Of a DNA stretch of 64,000 nucleotides, positions 34,496 through 42,444 are shown piece after piece. Made by a program: the position numbers and the translations under genes. Origin of the DNA: QHCA01 sp003244095 (GTDB taxonomy: Bacteria; Actinomycetota; Actinomycetes; Mycobacteriales; QHCA01); NCBI GenBank assembly GCA_038329965.1, contig JBBQNN010000003.1, forward strand, positions 1 through 64,000. The letters run 5' to 3'. The notes below the pieces were generated by a model. That model saw only the letters and a list, made by a program, of their open reading frames with translations. It was not told the origin of the DNA and ran no database searches. Position 1 is the first letter of the stretch. The number at the start of each line of letters is the position of its first letter.

Positions 34496-36296
34496 CCGGA
34501 GACGGGCCGCAGCCTGGCGGGCGGTGGTCGTCTCTCTGGGAGCCGCCGTCGCCGCCGTGCCGCTTTCCGTCGGTACCCTCGGTGCCTATGGGCTCGGCAC
34601 CGCCTGCTGCCTGGCCGTCGTACTCGCCCTGGGCTACCAGGTGACGTTCGGCCTGGCCGGCATGCTGTCCCTGGCCGTCGCGCCGCTCATGGGGGTGGGT
34701 GCCTACGCCGTCGCGGTGCTGATGACCCGCTCGGGCTGGTCGTTCTGGGCCACCGTGGCGGTGGCGGTGGCGCTGGCCGCTCTCGTCGGCGCGCTCGTCG
34801 GGCTGCCGGCCCTGCGGGTGCGCGGAGACGTGCTGGCCCTGGTGACCCTGGGTGCCGGCGAGATCCTCCAGACGCTGTACCTGCACGCGCCGATCACCGG
34901 CGGCTACCAGGGCATCTCGGCGGTCCCGCAGGTCTCGGCCTTCGGTGTCGTGCTGTTCGACCGCGGGATCTACCTGCTGTGCCTGGCCGCCGCGCTGGCC
35001 GTGCTCCTGGCGGTGTGGGCGCTGCAGCGCTCGCCGGTTGGCCGTGCGTGGACCGCGGTCCGCGACGACGAGGTGGCCGCCCGCGCGTTCGGCATCCGCC
35101 CGGGCGGCTTGCGGGTGCTGGCCTTCGCGGTCGGCTCGGGCATCGCCGGGCTGGCCGGCGGGCTCTACGCCGTGCAGAACGCCTTCGTCTCCTCGGTCTC
35201 CTTCGGCCTCGCGCAGACGGTCGTGGTGATCCTCATCGTGCTGGTCGCGGGGTCGGGTCGGCTGGTCCGCACAGTGCTGGCGGCGGTCGCCTTCACGGTG
35301 GTCACCAACCGGTTCGTCGGGTACGGGACGGTCTCCGAGGGGCTCACCGGCACCCTCATCCTGCTCGTGGTGGCGTTTCGCCTGGGCCTGGCCGATGCCC
35401 TCAACCGGCGCCTGCGCGGCTGGCGGGAGCGGCTGCGGCCCCAGCAGTCCGACCCGGACGAGGGCCCGGTGTCCCTCCCGCCGGTAGATAGCGAGGCGGC
35501 GCCCGAGGCCCCCGTGGCCTGGCAGGTCAGCAACGAGGACCGGGGGCTGGTGGTCGAGTCGGTGTCCCGGTCCTTCGGCGGGGTGCGGGCGCTCGACGGG
35601 GTCAGCCTGCAGGTGGCCCCCGGCGAAGTGGTGGGTCTCGTCGGCCCGAACGGCTCGGGCAAGACGACGCTGGTCAACGTGCTGACTGGAACGCTCGCGG
35701 CCGACGAGGGCCGGCTGCTGGTCGACGGCGTCGCGGTGTCGAGCTCGGCCAGGACCCGGCCGGCGCAAGCCGGCGTCGTGCGGACGTTTCAGGCCCTGCG
35801 GCTGTTCGAGGGGCTCACGGTGTTCGGCAACGTCCTCGTCGGGGCGCAGCGCGGCTGCCGGCTCTCGGTGCCGGCGGCACTCCTGCGCGGCCCGGGATTC
35901 CGGCGCCGGGAGCGGGCGTTGCGTACGGCGACGACACAGGCGCTCGCCGAGGTCGGCCTGTTGGACCTGGCCGGGCGTCCGGTCGGCGCGCTCTCCCACG
36001 GCCAGCGGCGTAGGGTCGAGTTGGCCCGGGCGTTCGCGGCGCGGCCCGCGTACCTGGTCCTCGACGAGCCGGGGGCCGGTCTCGATCCGGAGCAGACCGC
36101 CGTGCTCAGTCTGCTGCTGCGGGCGCACCGCGACCAGGGTTGCGGCCTGCTCGTGGTCGAGCACAACGTCGAACTGCTCGAGCGGTTGTGTGACCGCGCC
36201 GTGGGGGTGGCCGGTGGGCGGGTGGTCGCCAGCGGGCCGCTGGCCGAGGTGGTCCGCGCTCCGGAGCTGTCCGCCCACCTGCAAGTCGTCCCGTGA
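34482..36296 (+). CDS. Fused LivM-type permease and LivG-type ATPase
   Basis: Residues 1-310 form a LivM-like permease with many membrane helices. A linker (about 311-352) leads into a LivG-like ATPase. Walker A is GPNGSGKT (388-395), the signature is the degenerate LSHGQ (505-509), and Walker B is YLVLDEP (524-530). The two functions are usually separate genes. TTG 34482 overlaps the receptor gene, and its AAGGAG is too close to serve it. GTG 34524 is a possible alternative start, so the N-terminus is uncertain. Confidence 0.88.
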   Translation: MAFPDRRRAAAWRAVVVSLGAAVAAVPLSVGTLGAYGLGTACCLAVVLALGYQVTFGLAGMLSLAVAPLMGVGAYAVAVLMTRSGWSFWATVAVAVALAALVGALVGLPALRVRGDVLALVTLGAGEILQTLYLHAPITGGYQGISAVPQVSAFGVVLFDRGIYLLCLAAALAVLLAVWALQRSPVGRAWTAVRDDEVAARAFGIRPGGLRVLAFAVGSGIAGLAGGLYAVQNAFVSSVSFGLAQTVVVILIVLVAGSGRLVRTVLAAVAFTVVTNRFVGYGTVSEGLTGTLILLVVAFRLGLADALNRRLRGWRERLRPQQSDPDEGPVSLPPVDSEAAPEAPVAWQVSNEDRGLVVESVSRSFGGVRALDGVSLQVAPGEVVGLVGPNGSGKTTLVNVLTGTLAADEGRLLVDGVAVSSSARTRPAQAGVVRTFQALRLFEGLTVFGNVLVGAQRGCRLSVPAALLRGPGFRRRERALRTATTQALAEVGLLDLAGRPVGALSHGQRRRVELARAFAARPAYLVLDEPGAGLDPEQTAVLSLLLRAHRDQGCGLLVVEHNVELLERLCDRAVGVAGGRVVASGPLAEVVRAPELSAHLQVVP

Positions 36297-37006
36297 CCGG
36301 CCGACGCACTCGTCGCCGCGGAGGCGGCGTGAGTGCTGCCCGCCTCAGCGTGCAAGGACTATCGGCGGGATGGCGCGGCTCCTCGGTGCTGAGCCAGCTC
36401 GACGTGACGGTGACCGCCGGACAGGCGGTCGGCGTCCTCGGTGGCAACGGCTCGGGCAAGTCCTCGCTGCTGTACTGCATCGCCGGGCTGCTGCCCGCCC
36501 AGGCCGGGACGGTCAGCGTCGATGGCGTGCCGGTGTCCGGGTGGAGCCCCGAACGCCGCGCTGCCGGCGGTGTCCGGCTGCTCGACCAGTCCCGCCGGGT
36601 CTTCCCGACCATGACCGTCGCCGAGAACCTCGCTGTCGTCGAGCACGGGGTCGGTCATCCCGACGTGGGAGCCATCCGGCGCCGCCGGGCGCAGTGGCTG
36701 GAGCGGTTCCCCTCCCTCGCGCACCGGTTGCACGTCCTCGCCGGCACGCTGTCCGGCGGCGAGCAGCAGTTGCTCGCGATCGGCCGCGTCCTCACCACCG
36801 GCCCCGTGCTGCTGCTGCTCGACGAGCCGTCGGCCGGGCTCTCGCCGGCGTTACGGCAGAGCTGCGCAGCGGTCTTCCGTGACCTGCTCGACGACGGGGT
36901 GGCCATCCTGCTGGTCGAGCAGGACGCGATGTTCGCGCGGGGTCTCTCCGACCTGCTGCTGCGGCTGCGCTCCGGCCGCCTCGAGCCCGTCCTCTTTCCG
37001 GCCTGA
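36293..37006 (+). CDS. ABC transporter ATPase (LivF family)
   Basis: This is the second ATPase of the importer. Walker A is GGNGSGKSS (50-58), the signature is TLSGGEQQLLAIGR and Walker B is LLLLLDEPSAGLSP. It has up to 237 residues. GTG 36293 overlaps the preceding stop as GTGA. GTG 36329 has GGAGG just upstream and would remove an Arg-rich leader of 12 residues, so the true start may be there. Together with the fused protein it powers the LivH/LivM channel. Confidence 0.88.
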   Translation: MTGRRTRRRGGGVSAARLSVQGLSAGWRGSSVLSQLDVTVTAGQAVGVLGGNGSGKSSLLYCIAGLLPAQAGTVSVDGVPVSGWSPERRAAGGVRLLDQSRRVFPTMTVAENLAVVEHGVGHPDVGAIRRRRAQWLERFPSLAHRLHVLAGTLSGGEQQLLAIGRVLTTGPVLLLLDEPSAGLSPALRQSCAAVFRDLLDDGVAILLVEQDAMFARGLSDLLLRLRSGRLEPVLFPA

Positions 37007-37016
37007 CCGCAGGCCT

Positions 37017-37022
37017 TAGGGT
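37017..37022 (+). promoter_or_regulatory. -10 box of the hydroxybutyryl-CoA dehydrogenase gene
   Basis: TAGGGT lies 38 nt before GTG 37061. GAGGAG at 37047-37052 is the ribosome binding site, so this transcript has a normal leader. Confidence 0.5.
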
Positions 37023-37060
37023 CGCACGCAGCACCCATCAGTGAGTGAGGAGCACACCCC

Positions 37061-37921
37061 GTGGCACGCAAGCTGGCTGTCATCGGCGCCGGGCTCATGG
37101 GCTCCGGCATCGCCCAGGTCGCCGCTCAGGCCGGCTGGGACGTGGTCGTCCGCGACGTCGAGGAGGCCGCGCTGCACCGCGGTGTGGCGGCCGCCCGCGC
37201 GTCGTTGGAGCGATTCGTCGCCAAGGGCAAGCTGGCCGGTGCCGACGCGGAGGCGGCCTTGGCCCGGATCGCGACGACCACCGACCTGGCCGACGTCGGG
37301 GACGCGGAGATGGTCGTCGAGGCGGTCTTCGAGTCACTCGACGTCAAGCGCGAGGTGTTCGCCGCGCTGGACCGGATCTGCCGCCCCGACGCGGTCCTCG
37401 CGTCCAACACCAGCGCGATCCCGATCACCCAGATCGCGGCGTTCACCGGCCGGCCGGAGTCGGTCGTCGGTACGCACTTCTTCTCACCCGTACCCATGAT
37501 GGGTCTGTGCGAGCTGGTCCGCGGTTTCAAGACCTCTGACGCGACGCTGGCCGCGGCGAGGGACTTCGCCGAGAGCGTCGGCAAGACCTGCATCGTGGTC
37601 AACCGCGATGTCGCCGGCTTCGTCACCACCCGCCTGGTCGCCGTCCTCGCCAACGAGGCGGCCCGGCTGGTCGAGAGTGGTGTCGCGACCGCCGAGGACA
37701 TCGACACCGCCTGCCAGCTGGGCTTCGGCCACAAGATGGGACCGATGCGCACCATGGACCTGACCGGGATCGACATCATGGTGCACGCCGCCAACAACAT
37801 CTACGGCGACACCCGCGACCCGAAGTTCGCCCCACCCGAGTTGCTGGCCCGGATGGTCAGCGCCGGTGACCTCGGCCGCAAGACCGGCAAGGGCTTCTAC
37901 TCGTACGAATCAACCGCCTGA
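37061..37921 (+). CDS. 3-hydroxybutyryl-CoA dehydrogenase
   Basis: This NAD(P)-dependent dehydrogenase interconverts 3-hydroxybutyryl-CoA and acetoacetyl-CoA. The Rossmann motif is VIGAGLMGSGIAQ. The catalytic His lies in GTHFFSPVPMMGLCEL with the partner Glu following, and ASNTSAIPITQIA binds CoA. GDLGRKTGKGFYSY closes the 286-residue protein. It fits the early part of the ethylmalonyl-CoA route, or PHB metabolism. Its 3' end overlaps the convergent MFS gene by 12 nt. A tandem paralogue is at 55638-57419. Confidence 0.9.
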   Translation: MARKLAVIGAGLMGSGIAQVAAQAGWDVVVRDVEEAALHRGVAAARASLERFVAKGKLAGADAEAALARIATTTDLADVGDAEMVVEAVFESLDVKREVFAALDRICRPDAVLASNTSAIPITQIAAFTGRPESVVGTHFFSPVPMMGLCELVRGFKTSDATLAAARDFAESVGKTCIVVNRDVAGFVTTRLVAVLANEAARLVESGVATAEDIDTACQLGFGHKMGPMRTMDLTGIDIMVHAANNIYGDTRDPKFAPPELLARMVSAGDLGRKTGKGFYSYESTA

Positions 37922-39304
37922 CAGGGCGACGGCGGCACCGGGGACGGCGGCGAGCCGGCGATGCCGCGCCGCCGTGAGTACCAGGCCCGCGCCCGCCGCC
38001 GCCGTGGTGATCAGGAATGCCGTCCGGAAGCGGGTGGGATCCGGCACGGCGCCCAGCGCGATGGTCAGGACGGCGACCGTGACCGCCCCCGAGAGGTACT
38101 GCGACGTGGTCAGCAGGCCGCCGGCGGTGCCTTGGTGCGCGCTCGGCACGTCTCGGGTGCCGATGATGAACATCGACGTGTAGATGGCACCGTGCCCGAA
38201 GCCGCTGAGGAGCAGCCCCGGGAGCAGGTCCACAGCGTAGGAATCCCCGTCCAGGGTGATGGAGAGCCAGAGCAGGCCCGCCGTGGCGATGCCGAAGCCG
38301 CCGATCAGGACGGTGGCCGGGCCGAGGTGCCGGACGGCACGGCCCGCCGTCGTACTGCCCGCCGTCACCAGGATTGCCAGCGGCAGGAACGCGAGCCCCG
38401 CCGCCAGCGGCCGGTAGCCCTTGGCCGACTGCAGGAGCAGGGTGAGCAGATAGAACTCCGATCCGACGCTGGCCATGTAGAGCGCCGTCGCTGCCGCGCC
38501 GAAACGCAGCGAGGGGGTGCGGCGCAGCACCGGCTCGATCAGGACGATGCGTGAGGTGCGCTCGTTGCGGACGAACCCGAGGAACAGAACCAGGGCGAGC
38601 CCGAGGCAGCCGAGGGTAAGCGGCGATTCCCACCCCTGGCTCGAGCCCAGGGTGAGCCCGATGACCAGCGTGAGCACGGTGCCCGTACCCAGCACCGAGG
38701 CGAGCAGCGGGACGGGGCCGCCCGGCGTGCGGTCGCGGTCCCCGCCGACCCACACCGTCGCGACAGCAGCGCACAGCAGCGTGAGCGGCACGTTGATGAC
38801 GAAGGTCAGCCGCCATGACGCCGAGGTCAGCACGCCGCCGAGGATGGCGCCGGCCGCGAGCCCCGACGCGCCGACCGATCCCCAGACCGCCAGCGCCGTG
38901 CTGCGGGCCGGCCCGGCGGGGAAGGTCGTCCCGATCAGGCCGAGGACGGCGGGTTGCAGCAGCGCGGCGCTGAGCCCCTGCGCGCCGCGCGCGGTCAGCA
39001 TCATCGCCGCGTCGGTGGCGACCCCGCCGATCGCGCTGGCGATCCCGAAGCCGACGATGGCGATGACGAAGAGGCGTTTGGCGCCGAGCCGGTCCGACAG
39101 GCGACCGCCGACGACGAGGAATCCCGCGAACAGGACCGCGTACGCGCTGACGACCCACTGGGCGAGCGCCGGCTCGAGGTCCAGGTCACCGGCGACACTG
39201 GGCAGTGCGATGTAGATGATCGAGTAGTCCAGGGCGATGACGAACTGCGCCACCGACAGCAGGACCAGGGTGGCAGAGGGGGCGGGAGTCCGCCGGAGGG
39301 TCAT
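37910..39304 (-). CDS. MFS transporter (drug/proton antiporter type)
   Basis: The 464-residue membrane protein has 12-14 helices. LDYSIIYIALPSVAGDL is the helix-1 motif of DHA2-like exporters, and GGRLSDRLGAKRLF is motif A between helices 2 and 3. It probably exports a small toxic compound by proton antiport. ATG 39304 has GAGGA seven bases upstream; ATG 39322 would place the start inside the shared operator. The divergent MerR gene is its likely regulator. Confidence 0.87.
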   Translation of the reverse strand: MTLRRTPAPSATLVLLSVAQFVIALDYSIIYIALPSVAGDLDLEPALAQWVVSAYAVLFAGFLVVGGRLSDRLGAKRLFVIAIVGFGIASAIGGVATDAAMMLTARGAQGLSAALLQPAVLGLIGTTFPAGPARSTALAVWGSVGASGLAAGAILGGVLTSASWRLTFVINVPLTLLCAAVATVWVGGDRDRTPGGPVPLLASVLGTGTVLTLVIGLTLGSSQGWESPLTLGCLGLALVLFLGFVRNERTSRIVLIEPVLRRTPSLRFGAAATALYMASVGSEFYLLTLLLQSAKGYRPLAAGLAFLPLAILVTAGSTTAGRAVRHLGPATVLIGGFGIATAGLLWLSITLDGDSYAVDLLPGLLLSGFGHGAIYTSMFIIGTRDVPSAHQGTAGGLLTTSQYLSGAVTVAVLTIALGAVPDPTRFRTAFLITTAAAGAGLVLTAARHRRLAAVPGAAVALSGG

Positions 39305-39318
39305 GGGACCATCCTCAG

Positions 39319-39334
39319 ACATTGACACTAATGT
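39319..39334. promoter_or_regulatory. Probable MerR operator between divergent promoters
   Basis: ACATT-gacact-AATGT is a perfect dyad. It contains -10-like hexamers on both strands: TAATGT on plus (39329-39334) and TAGTGT on minus (39330-39325). A regulator bound here would control both the transporter and itself. Confidence 0.5.
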
Positions 39335-39352
39335 GAAGGAAAGAGGTTCGCG

Positions 39353-39724
39353 GTGCGGATCGGAGAGCTGGCCGAACGGACGAGGGTGCCGACCCGGCTG
39401 TTGCGCTACTACGAGGAGCAGGAACTGCTCAGCCCCGACCGCGGGGCCAACGGCTACCGCGACTACGCGGAGAGCCTGGTCGACCGCGTCACGCAGATTC
39501 GTGGTCTGCTCGACGCCGGGCTGCCGACCAAGATCATCAGGCAGATCCTGCCGACCCTCGACAACCCCTGCACGATCCACGTGACCGACGCCACGCCCGA
39601 GCTGATCGCGACGCTGGAGCACGAGCGGGCACGGATGGACTCCCGCATCGGCTGCCTGACCCGCAACCGGGACGCGATCAGCGCCTACCTCGACGCCGTC
39701 CGCCGCGGACCCGCGACCCCATAG
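39353..39724 (+). CDS. MerR family transcriptional regulator
   Basis: The 123-residue protein has the MerR winged helix at its N-terminus (RIGELAERTRVPTRLLRYYEEQELL, residues 2-26; RGANGYRDY), followed by a dimerising coiled coil (about 78-115). C72 (NPCTIHV) and C100 (IGCLTR) could serve in sensing but do not form a known metal site. GTG 39353 is preceded by AAAGAGG. It is divergent from the MFS exporter, the usual pairing of a drug-responsive activator with its target. Confidence 0.88.
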   Translation: MRIGELAERTRVPTRLLRYYEEQELLSPDRGANGYRDYAESLVDRVTQIRGLLDAGLPTKIIRQILPTLDNPCTIHVTDATPELIATLEHERARMDSRIGCLTRNRDAISAYLDAVRRGPATP

Positions 39725-39733
39725 CGGGCCGGT

Positions 39734-40585
39734 TCAGGCGGGGCTCGCGATCCGGTGCAGGCCGAGGAAGCGCGTCAGGACCCGGTCGCGGGTCCGCATC
39801 GGCAGGTGCGACAGCAGCGCGGCGGTGCGGGCGTCCGGGCCGGCGAGGTAGCGGGCCCGGGGGCGCCGGGACAGGACGGCCCGCACGATCACCTTGGCGA
39901 CGACCTCCGGCGCAGAGAGCTTCTGCCTGGACATGGTCCTGTTGAAGGCGTGCATCTGCTGCTCGTACAGCCCCCTGTTGGCGGCGGTGTCCTGAACTGT
40001 CCGCGCCGTCGCGGCGGCCTTGTCGAAGATCGTCGTCCGGGTGGCGCCGGGCTCGATGATGACGACCGGAATGCGCCACGGGGCGAGCTCGACCCGCGCG
40101 GCGTCGGAGAACGACTCGAGCGCCGCCTTGCTGGCCGAGATCGGCCCGAAGAAGGGCAGCGTGGTCCGGGCGCTCGTGGCACTGACGTTGATCAGCCGAC
40201 CGTGCCCCAGCCGTAGCAGGGGGAGGAACTCCTGGGTGACCAGCGCCGGCCCGAACACGTTGACCTCGAACTGCCGGCGCCATTCGCCGGGTGGCACGAG
40301 TTCGACCGGCCCCTGGACGATCAGCCCCGCGTTGTTGATGACGGCGTGTAGCCCGCGCCCGGCCTGCCGGCCCGCAACGTGTTCCGCGGCGGCGCCGACG
40401 CTGCCGGGGTCGGTGACATCGCAGTCGACCGGCTGGACGCCAGGCAGCCCGGCAAGAGCGTCGGGCAGGCCGCTGCGGACGCCCGCATACACCTGGATGC
40501 CCGCGGCCGTGAGCGCCCGGACGGTGGCGGCGCCGATGCCGCCGGCGGCCCCGGTGATGAATACTGCGCGTGCTTGTTCGGGCAT
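39734..40585 (-). CDS. SDR family protein lacking the catalytic tyrosine
   Basis: The 283-residue protein is a classical short-chain dehydrogenase in most respects. The cofactor motif is TGAAGGIGAA (11-20), NNAG is at 84-87 and the Ser region is NVSATSA. The active-site YxxxK is changed to ISASK (149-153), with Ile149 in place of Tyr (codon ATC) and K153 kept. Without the Tyr it should not catalyse the usual hydride chemistry, so it may be inactive, regulatory or use another residue. ATG 40585 is chosen from the start of similarity. It diverges from a PadR regulator across a repeat-rich operator region. Confidence 0.85.
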   Translation of the reverse strand: MPEQARAVFITGAAGGIGAATVRALTAAGIQVYAGVRSGLPDALAGLPGVQPVDCDVTDPGSVGAAAEHVAGRQAGRGLHAVINNAGLIVQGPVELVPPGEWRRQFEVNVFGPALVTQEFLPLLRLGHGRLINVSATSARTTLPFFGPISASKAALESFSDAARVELAPWRIPVVIIEPGATRTTIFDKAAATARTVQDTAANRGLYEQQMHAFNRTMSRQKLSAPEVVAKVIVRAVLSRRPRARYLAGPDARTAALLSHLPMRTRDRVLTRFLGLHRIASPA

Positions 40586-40609
40586 GACAGGACTCCAAGA
40601 TGGACGAGA

Positions 40610-40660
40610 GGACATGTGCCTAGGGACATGTGAAGACTGCAGGTGTCCCTGAGGACATGT
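40610..40660. repeat. Triple GGACATGT repeats, likely PadR operator
   Basis: GGACATGT occurs at 40610-40617, 40624-40631 and 40653-40660. Each contains the palindrome ACATGT. AGGGACA at 40622-40628 is also inverted as TGTCCCT at 40644-40650. The cluster fills the space between the divergent SDR and PadR genes. Confidence 0.6.
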
Positions 40661-40695
40661 CAAGATGAATCTGCATCCGTTCCGAAGGAGTCGCC

Positions 40696-41253
40696 GTGTC
40701 CCTGCGCCATGGCCTGCTCGGCCTGCTTGCCGAAGGCCCCGCCAGCGGCTACGACCTCACCCAGCACTTCCAGACCGCGCTGGGCACGGTGTGGCCCGCG
40801 CAGCATCCCAAGATCTACGCCGAGCTGACCCGGCTGGCCGAGGACGGCCTGATCGAGGTCGAGAGCCTGGGACCGCGCGGGCGCAAGGCCTACCGGATCA
40901 CCGGATCGGGGCTGGTCGAGATCCGCCGCTGGCTGGCCGAGGAGCCGGTCGACCACACCCTGCGACAGGAGCCCCTGTTGCGCGCTTTCTTCTTCTGGCT
41001 GATGACGCCTGAGCAACTCGACGCGCACCTCCGGCAGGAGGCCGCCTTCTTCTCGGCGGCCGCCGAGCAGTTGCGGTCCTTCGCGGCCGCCAAGGACCGA
41101 GGAGAGTTCGGCAGCGCCCCGCCGACCCAGTCGGTACGCATCGCGATCGAGGCCGGAATCCGGCTCTACGGCGCGCTCGCAGAGTGGGCGGAATGGGCGC
41201 GCGACGCGCCGCCGGTCTTGCCCGAGCGGCCGGGGGCAGAGATCATCGATTAG
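40696..41253 (+). CDS. PadR family transcriptional regulator
   Basis: The 185-residue protein has an N-terminal PadR winged helix (SLRHGLLGLLAEGPASGYDL, then HPKIYAELTRLAEDGLIEV and KAYRITGSG) and a C-terminal Vir-type helical dimerisation domain. PadR proteins usually repress a divergent gene and respond to a small, often aromatic, ligand. It starts at GTG 40696 with GAAGGAG upstream. Three GGACATGT repeats just upstream are its likely sites. The next gene begins at the base after its stop, so they share a transcript. Confidence 0.9.
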   Translation: MSLRHGLLGLLAEGPASGYDLTQHFQTALGTVWPAQHPKIYAELTRLAEDGLIEVESLGPRGRKAYRITGSGLVEIRRWLAEEPVDHTLRQEPLLRAFFFWLMTPEQLDAHLRQEAAFFSAAAEQLRSFAAAKDRGEFGSAPPTQSVRIAIEAGIRLYGALAEWAEWARDAPPVLPERPGAEIID

Positions 41254-41964
41254 GTGGAGGACGCCACCTGGGAGGCGTACGAGCTGCCGCCCCTGCCACA
41301 GGCACCGCCTGAGGACATGTTCACCTCCCTCGAGGAGCAGCTGGACAAGGTCCGCGAGTGGAACGCCATGCGCCGGTGGGAGTTCTCCCCGGAGGACTTC
41401 GACGCCATCGACCTCACGCCGCGAGTCCACCGCGACCCGCTCGTCGTGGACCTCATCGCGATCTACCTGAGGGGCAAGGGCGACCTGGATCCCGTCCGGC
41501 ACACCGCCGACGACCTCTGGCTGATGGCAGTGCTGGAGCAGCCCAACTCCTGGTGCTGGGACGACTGGTACTGGAACCAGCCGGGCAGCGGCCTCAAGCC
41601 GGTCCGGCTGGCGGCCGGCATCGTCCACGAGCCGGGCGTACGGCGGGTCACCGTCGACCTCGGCGCCCACTGGCAACCCGGGCGGCATGTCACCGGTCTC
41701 AGCGTCATCGGCGCGGCGTCGGCGCACGCCGAGGTCTTGGCGGCCGCCGCCCACTTCCCCAACTGGGTGCGCGCCATGGACGGCAGGACGGTCCCCTACA
41801 CCTGGCTGGCCGGTTACCAGGTGACCGTCCCGCCGTACTCCCGGCACTACCGGGTGCCCTGCCTCACCTGGACCCGCTACCGCCAGATGATGAGCCTGGC
41901 CAGCCACGAGGCGGCATACACCCAGTTCGGCTGGGCCGCGCCGGTGCGCCTGCCGGAGCGTTGA
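41254..41964 (+). CDS. Conserved-looking protein of unknown function
   Basis: The 236-residue soluble protein is rich in Trp and Pro, with a striking NSWCWDDWYWNQPGSG segment near residue 100. I see no signal peptide, membrane helix or recognised fold. Coding character (GC third positions, an uninterrupted frame and no competing gene) supports a real gene. The GTG start directly follows the padR TAG, so it is probably co-expressed with PadR and may belong to the regulated function. Confidence 0.6.
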   Translation: MEDATWEAYELPPLPQAPPEDMFTSLEEQLDKVREWNAMRRWEFSPEDFDAIDLTPRVHRDPLVVDLIAIYLRGKGDLDPVRHTADDLWLMAVLEQPNSWCWDDWYWNQPGSGLKPVRLAAGIVHEPGVRRVTVDLGAHWQPGRHVTGLSVIGAASAHAEVLAAAAHFPNWVRAMDGRTVPYTWLAGYQVTVPPYSRHYRVPCLTWTRYRQMMSLASHEAAYTQFGWAAPVRLPER

Positions 41965-42060
41965 ACGACGGCCAGATATCAGCCGTTCGGTCAGTGGTGC
42001 AACCTTCTGCCCGGTCGTAGCGTCTTGTTCAGCAGGACGGGTGATACGGGGGGAGCCGCC

Positions 42061-42381
42061 ATGTGGAGCAGCGCCGAAGAGCCGGGCCGCCTCGTTGTGC
42101 TGAGCGGCCGGGTCGACGCGTCCACCGTCAGTGCGCTGCGCGAGCGGGTGCACGGCGCGGTGGACTCGGGTGCCGGGCGCCTGGTCGTCGACCTGGCCGG
42201 AGTCGAGACGATCGACGTCACCGGGATCAACATGCTCATCGGGGCACAGCGGCGAGCGCAACGCGCCGGGCGTGACCTGGTGCTGCGCGGCGTGCCGTTC
42301 CGCGTGGGGCGGCTGCTGCGGGTCACGCGGCTCGACCGGGTGCTGCACGAGGAGTCCGTCACGGGTGTGGCGGTCGCCTGA
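42061..42381 (+). CDS. STAS domain protein (anti-sigma factor antagonist-like)
   Basis: The 106-residue product is a single STAS domain. LVVLSGRVDASTVSALRERV and VVDLAGVETIDVTGINML are the diagnostic strands and loop. The phosphorylation position of SpoIIAA-type antagonists is T54 in DVTG. Such proteins sequester an anti-sigma kinase when unphosphorylated. No kinase or sigma factor is nearby. ATG 42061 follows GGGGGAG; the in-frame TTG 42025 is less likely. Confidence 0.8.
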   Translation: MWSSAEEPGRLVVLSGRVDASTVSALRERVHGAVDSGAGRLVVDLAGVETIDVTGINMLIGAQRRAQRAGRDLVLRGVPFRVGRLLRVTRLDRVLHEESVTGVAVA

Positions 42382-42411
42382 GCGGGTCTCTGCGCGCCGG
42401 TTACCCGCCGG

Positions 42412-42417
42412 TAGGCT
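42412..42417 (+). promoter_or_regulatory. -10 box of the ethylmalonyl-CoA mutase gene
   Basis: TAGGCT lies 27 nt before GTG 42445, with GAGGAG at 42433-42438. No cobalamin riboswitch-like element is visible. Confidence 0.45.
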
Positions 42418-42444
42418 GGGCGCACCGGACCCGAGGAGCCCCGC

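Noticed and set aside
42382..42444. Cobalamin riboswitch before the B12-dependent mutase
   Set aside because: The gap is only 63 nt and contains a promoter-like box and Shine-Dalgarno; there is no room for a B12 aptamer.
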